NCBI RefSeq assembly: GCF_029867415.1
Contig: NC_081184.1
Location: forward strand, 77,970,364 to 78,034,363
DNA from: Vicia villosa
Taxonomy: Eukaryota > Streptophyta > Magnoliopsida > Fabales > Fabaceae
Direction of reading: 5' to 3'
DNA length: 64,000 bases
Made by a program: the position numbers and the translations under genes. The notes beneath the pieces were generated by a model, which saw only the letters and a list, made by a program, of their open reading frames with translations, was not told where the DNA came from and did not search any database. Below, one piece after another: positions 59,437 to 64,000 of the stretch. Within the stretch, counting starts at the first letter, position 1; the number at the start of each line of letters is the position of its first letter.

Positions 59437-59450
59437 AAAAAGGGGGAGAT
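59437..59450 (+). other. polypurine tract of the SIRE-type element
   Basis: AAAAAGGGGGAGAT directly before the 3' LTR. Confidence 0.9.
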
Positions 59451-60695
59451 TGTTAGAACAAGATTTGTTCTTATCAATTATCTTAGTTTTGATGATAACA
59501 ATAATATGAATTTTGCTTAAGATAATATGGTACTCTAATCCAATGCAATTTCCCTTTCAGGAAATATATAAAGAGTACGCATAATTCAGCGCTCAGAAGA
59601 TGTGTCTCGAATGGTTCAGCATGCAACATCAGAACATGGTCTGGCAAGACATCAGAAGATGGTCGAAGCAGAATCAGAACATGGGTCTATGGAAGCATCA
59701 GAAGAACATGAGATCAGGAGCACTGAAAATCAGAAGATGGTATCACGCTCAGAAGCACTTCAAGGTCAGAAGATCAGAAGATGCTGTGCACCAAGCTGTT
59801 TGACTCTGATGATATTCAAACGTCGTATTCACAAACATCAGATCAGAAGGAAGTACACGTGGCAGACTACACTGACTGACAAAAGGAACGTTAAAGCTAC
59901 TAAAGGCTACGTCAGTAGACACAGCGTGAACAAGGCTCGAGGTAGTTGACAAAAGCGTATAACATTAAATGCAAAGCTGTACGGAACACGCAAAGCATTA
60001 AATGCATTCAACGGTCATCTTCTCAACGCCTATAAATATGAAGTTCTGATGAGAAGCAAGGTTAACGATTCTGCACAAAATCAACTTATATCAAACTTGC
60101 TGAAACGCTGTTCAAATCTAAACTCAGAATCTTCATCTTCATCAAAGCTCACTACATTGCTGTTGTAATATCTTAGTGAGATTAAGCTTAAATTGTAAGA
60201 GAAATATCACAGTTGTGATTATCGCTTTTAAGAAGCATTTGTAAACTCTTGAATAGATTACATTAAGTTGTAAGGAACTAGAGTGATCAGTTGATCAGTA
60301 TACTCTAGGAAGTCTTAGCAGTTGGCTGAGCAGGAAGTCTTGGCAGTTGGCTGAGCAGAAAGTCTTAGGAGTGAACTAAGCCTAGAGTGATCGTGTTGAT
60401 CAGTAGACTCTAGAAAAAGTCTTAGGAGTGAACTAAGCAGTTGTTCCTGGAGTGATCAGGTTGTGATCAGAAGACTCTGGAAGACTTAGTTGCGGCTAAG
60501 TGGAAAACCATTGTAATCCGTGCGATTAGTGGATTAAATCCTCAGTTGAGGTAAATCATCTCTGCGGGGGTGGACTGGAGTAGCTTCGTTAACAGCGAAC
60601 CAGGATAAAAATATTTGTGCATTTATTTTTATCGTCCAAGATTTAAAGTCACACTTATTCAATCCCCCCCTTTCTAAGTGTTTTTCTATCCTTCA
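59451..60695 (+). repeat. 3' LTR of the SIRE-type element
   Basis: 1,245 bp, offset by exactly 8,151 from the 5' LTR and nearly identical. Confidence 0.95.
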
Positions 60696-61093
60696 ATATC
60701 ATCATTGAGGATTATATCCCTAAGTCACCTTCCGAGGCTATGGATCTAGAGTTCACATATCTAGTCAATGCCATCTTGGGAGAAGAGCAAGACCAAAATA
60801 CAGAAGAGGATGATCTCGAAAGTGTCTCCGACAACGAGTCTCTCCATTCAGAAGATTGGAAGTTTCCTCAAAAGAAAAACCGACATACTCCACTTGGAAA
60901 TGGGTATGCTCACACCGCTCAGTCTGTTGAAGTAGAAGAAGATCGTCTGAGTGTTGCAAAGACAGTGGTTGGTAAATCAAGACCTACCACAGGCCAGCTT
61001 AAGCCTAAGGTTCCAGAATACTTAGTGCACAATGGGGTTCGCCACTACTGGACAGCTGTTGAAGTTTCAACTGTTGTTCGCACTCCTAAGTAG
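60696..61093 (+). pseudogene. Ogre post-protease region, right part
   Basis: Continues the frame cut at 51299: acidic sequence, then MDLEFTYLVNAILGEEQDQ, EDWKFPQKKNRHTP and PEYLVHNGVRHYWTAVEV, ending at a TAG at 61091-61093. No catalytic motif; part of the Ogre linker between protease and RT. The end coincides with a possible splice donor (AA|GTAGGA at 61090). Confidence 0.65.
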
Positions 61094-61417
61094 GAACTTT
61101 CACCGTTATTTTGTCCTCTCACCATAGCCCAGGGTGGAGAGATGTTTCATAGGGCTTTGCATTTTACTATTTCTTAGGAAAATGTCCTTCTTTGCTTCGC
61201 CCAAAGCAATAGAGTTTTGTTTTATAGGGTCTTTGTTTCAAGAAATGACTGTCAATAAATAAAAATGTCATTTTGTTCCTTCGTTTAGTTTTTCCTTTTC
61301 TTTTTTTCGGAAATTGGTAATCCTAAAAAACACCCTTAAAAAACATCAAATATTCCATTAACTGCATACACCGAGTCTTCCCTCGTTGTCTAAATAAAAC
61401 TTATCACACACATGCAG
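61090..61417 (+). other. candidate Ogre intron
   Basis: About 330 bp of T-rich, stop-filled sequence between two coding stretches, with GT at 61090 and CATGCAG at 61411-61417 as plausible borders. Ogre elements are known to carry an intron between protease and RT. Exact borders are a guess; the donor is weak. Confidence 0.45.
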
Positions 61418-61454
61418 ATTAATCATAAAATACCCCGTTGAAACGTGCGACCGT

Positions 61455-64000
61455 ATGACTTCTCCAAGCTTTGGGTTTCCTGTATTCGAGGCAGAGGAAG
61501 AAGAAGACGAAGAAATATCAAAGGAAATTTCACGATTACTTAAACAAAAGGAAGAGGCCATTCAGCCATACAATGAGCCTCTATAGATCATTAACCTTGG
61601 TTCCGATGGAAACAGAAGAGAGGTTAAGATTGGAGCTTCGCTCAGTTCAGAGATCAGAGAGAGTTTGATACAGCTACTCAAAGGATTCTCAGATGTCTTC
61701 GCTTGGTCTTATCAAGATATGCCAGGGTTGGATACCAGTATAGTGGAGCATCACTTGCCATTAAAAGCAGAATGCCCTCCGGTCAAACAAAAATTGAGAA
61801 GAACTCATCCGGAGATGGCCATGAAAATCAAAGAGGAAGTTCAAAAGCAGATCAACGCAGGTTTCCTCGTCACTTCAGAATACCCTCAGTGGTTAGCTAA
61901 CATTGTTCCCGTTCCTAAGAAAGACGGAAAAGTCCGCATGTGCGTCGACTACAGAGATTTGAACAAAGCTAGCCCTAAGGATGATTTTCCTTTACCACAT
62001 ATTGATATGTTGGTAGACAGTACAGCAAAATCCAAAGTTTTCTCATTCATGGACGGATTTTCAGGATACAACCAAATCAAAATGGCACCTAAAGACATGG
62101 AAAAAACAGCTTTCATCACCCCCTGGGGCACGTTCTGCTATCGAGTTATGCCTTTTGGACTAAAGAACGCAGGGGCAACTTATCAAAGGGCCATGACTAC
62201 ACTTTTCCATGATATGATGCATAAAGAAGTAGAGGTCTATGTGGATGACATGATTGCCAAATCAGAAAATGAAGAAGATCACATACAAAATCTGACAAAG
62301 TTATTTCAACGCTTACGGAAGTTTCAGCTTCGCCTGAACCCCAACAAGTGCACCTTTGGTGTCTACTCAGGAAAACTCCTTGGTTTCATTGTCAGCAAAC
62401 GAGGAATTGAAGTAGATCCGGACAAAGTCAAGGCAATTCAAGAAATGCCTTCGCCCAGGACCGAGAAACAAGTTAGAGGATTTCTTGGACGTCTGAATTA
62501 CATTTCGAGATTCATATATCTCATGACAGCAACTTGTGCTCCTATTTTCAAACTTCTACGGAAAAATCAAAGTTGCGTCTGGACAGACGATTGTCAGAAA
62601 GCGTTCGACAGCATTAAGGAATATCTGCTCGAACCACCCATCTTGTCTCCTCCAGTGGAAGGAAGACCTTTGATAATGTACTTAACCTTCTTAGAAGATT
62701 CCATGGGTTGTGTCCTTGGACAGCAAGACGAGACAAAGAGAAAAGAGCATGCCATTTACTACCTGAGCAAGAAATTCACCGACTGTGAATCCCGCTACTC
62801 CATGCTCGAGAAGACGTGTTGTGCTTTGGCCTGGGCTGCCAAGCGTCTCCGCCAGTACATGATTCGACATACTACTTGTTTGATCTCTCATATGGATCCA
62901 ATCAAGTACATCTTTGAGAAGCCTGTTTTAACCGGGAGAATTGCCCGTTGGCAGATGTTATTATCAGAATATAACATTGAGTATCACGCACAGAAAGCCG
63001 TGAAAGGAAGCATTCTAGCTGAGCACCTGGCTCACCACCCACTCAATGGTCATGAATCAACCAGTTTCGACTTTCCGGACGAGGACGTCATGTACCTCAA
63101 GATGAAAGATTACGACGAGCCACTACCAGACGAAGGACCTGAGATAGGATCCCAGTGGGGCTTAATCTTTGACGGAGCTGTCAATGCTTATGGACGAGGA
63201 ATTGGGGCAATCATTGTTACACCTCAGGGTACCCATATTCCAGTTACTGCCAGATTAACTTTCAAGTGCACAAACAATGAGGCCGAATATGAAGCTTGCA
63301 TCATGGGTCTCGAAGAAGCCATGGATCTAAGAATCAAACACTTGGATGTACATGGAGATTCTTCTTTGGTCATCAATCAAATCAAAGGAGAATGGGAAAC
63401 ACGCCAACCAGGGCTAATTCCTTACAAAGACTACGCGAGAAGATTGTTACCATTCTTCGACAGGGTAGATTTTCATCACATTCCTCGTGAAGAAAATAAC
63501 TTGGCTGATGCATTAGCCACACTCTCTTCCATGATTAGGATAAATCATTGGAATGGCATTCCTCAGATTGATGTTATGCGCCTGGATAGGCCCGCTCATG
63601 TTTTCACAGTAGAAGCAATCATCGACGACAAACCGTGGTATCACGACATCAAGAACTTTCTTCAAAAGCAAGAGTACCCTCTTGGGGCGTCAAAGAAAGA
63701 TAGAAAGACTTTGAGAAAGTTAGCTTGTAGATTCTTCCTGAATGAAGATGTTCTGTACAAGAGAAACTTCGACATGGTTCTGCTCAGATGCGTTGACAGA
63801 AAAGAAGCAGAAGTACTCATGAGAGAAATACATGAAGGTTCCTTTGGTACTCACACCAATGGACATACCATGACAAGGAAAATACTGAGAGCAGGATATT
63901 ATTGGCTGACAATGGAGTCAGATTGCTACCAGTACGCAAAGAGGTGTCACAAATGTCAGATCTACGCCGATAGAATTCATGTGCCACCATCTCTTCTCAA
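61455..64000 (+). CDS. Ogre Pol: RT, RNase H, archaeal-type RNase H, integrase start (partial)
   Basis: In frame from ATG 61455. A TAG at 61584-61586 interrupts the N-terminal leader; the frame is then open for 804 codons to the window edge. Order: DVFAWSYQDMPGLD, RT (about 61760-62440: VRMCVDYRDLNKASPKDDFP, MPFGLKNAGATYQR, active site YVDDM at 62238-62252), RNase H 1 (about 62650-63050: HAIYYLSKKFTDCESRY; the final ADHLA-type Asp is Glu here), archaeal-type RNase H 2 (about 63155-63530: FDGA, NNEAEYEA, HGDSSLV, NNLADALA, all four acidic residues present) and the integrase HHCC zinc site (about 63831-63957: HEGSFGTHTNGH, CHKCQ). The dual RNase H is diagnostic of the Tat/Ogre clade. The integrase core lies beyond the window. 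The early stop is probably a late mutation, unless expression starts downstream of it. Confidence 0.9.

Larger units (their letters stand above)
51300..60695 (+). mobile_element. Maximus/SIRE-type Ty1/copia element inserted in Ogre
   Basis: 9,396 bp with two 1,245-bp LTRs (TGTTAGAACAAG...ATCCTTCA), PBS, gag, pol, a ~1.9 kb 3' non-coding tail and PPT. By eye the LTRs differ at only two or so positions (near 51722/59873 and 52427/60578), so it is a young insertion. Flanks are AAATC (51295-51299) and ATATC (60696-60700), a 5-bp duplication with one mismatch. Gag with a long charged C-terminus and a long region after pol are typical of the SIRE/Maximus lineage. Confidence 0.95.
38673..64000 (+). 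mobile_element. Ogre-type Ty3/gypsy retrotransposon, runs off the right edge
   Basis: Begins TGTCATACCCTAATTTTTGA, a typical Ogre LTR start, inside the minus-strand Tat pol gene. The 5-bp left flank is CTTAA; the right flank lies outside the window. Order: 5' LTR, PBS, long leader, ORF1, gag-protease, post-protease region, probable intron, RT/RNase H/archaeal RNase H/integrase. ORF1 before gag, the dual RNase H and an intron between protease and RT are established Ogre traits. Three in-frame stops (49341, 50715, 61584) suggest this copy is not autonomous. A SIRE-type copia element (51300-60695) is inserted in it. Confidence 0.93.

Overview
The window looks like intergenic DNA from a large, repeat-rich plant nuclear genome. 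I found no host gene that I can defend. The best taxonomic guess is a legume of the pea/vetch/lentil tribe (Fabeae). The basis is a very large Ogre-type Ty3/gypsy element with a ~6.3 kb LTR and an extra ORF before gag, a Maximus/SIRE-type Ty1/copia element, and abundant AT-rich DNA. This is inference from element families; no single-copy gene confirms it.

Layout. 1-2.2 kb: AT-rich DNA with a ~160 bp (AT)n microsatellite. 2.2-3.6 kb: 5'-truncated LINE, plus strand. 4.5-5.1 kb: decayed copia integrase fragment, minus strand. 5.17-6.76 kb: a tiny, internally deleted copia element with both LTRs, PBS, PPT and a 5-bp target duplication (TSD). 6.98-7.63 kb: hAT-like MITE. 8.02-8.33 kb: MULE-like MITE with a perfect 9-bp TSD and an internal minisatellite. 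8.54-14.64 kb: nearly full-length but broken L1-type LINE, minus strand (RRM-type ORF1; endonuclease/RT/zinc-finger ORF2).

14.6-38.7 kb: remains of a Tat-lineage Ty3/gypsy element on the minus strand, with a probable 3' LTR at 14.6-15.25 kb and RNase H/integrase at 36.7-38.7 kb. Between them, on the opposite strand, lie two extra gene-like units, each with its own TATA box: a plant-mobile-domain (PMD) pseudogene (15.6-19.5 kb) and a 'putative plant transposon protein'-like ORF (20.0-20.7 kb). This element was split by a 15,845-bp non-autonomous LTR retrotransposon (20772-36616). Its two 4,275-bp LTRs are almost identical, its TSD is CTATG, and its 7.3 kb interior has no recognisable coding capacity and is full of tandem repeats.

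38.67-64 kb: an Ogre element on the plus strand, inserted into the Tat pol gene and running off the right edge. It has a 6.3 kb 5' LTR, PBS, leader, ORF1 (DUF7745-like), gag-protease, a probable intron, and RT/RNase H/second RNase H/integrase. A 9.4 kb Maximus/SIRE-type copia element (51300-60695) with intact gag and pol frames sits inside its post-protease region. The nesting gives a relative order: Tat first, then the 15.8 kb element and Ogre independently into it, then SIRE into Ogre.

Most interesting signals: (1) the antisense PMD/transposon-protein units inside a Tat element; (2) the large non-autonomous element, which shares an 18-bp PBS and a 16-bp hairpin motif in the leader with the coding Ogre, suggesting it uses Ogre-like machinery in trans; (3) two tandem tRNA-like A-box/B-box modules inside the Ogre LTR; (4) several decoy polypurine tracts in the SIRE element, one copying the PPT/LTR junction.
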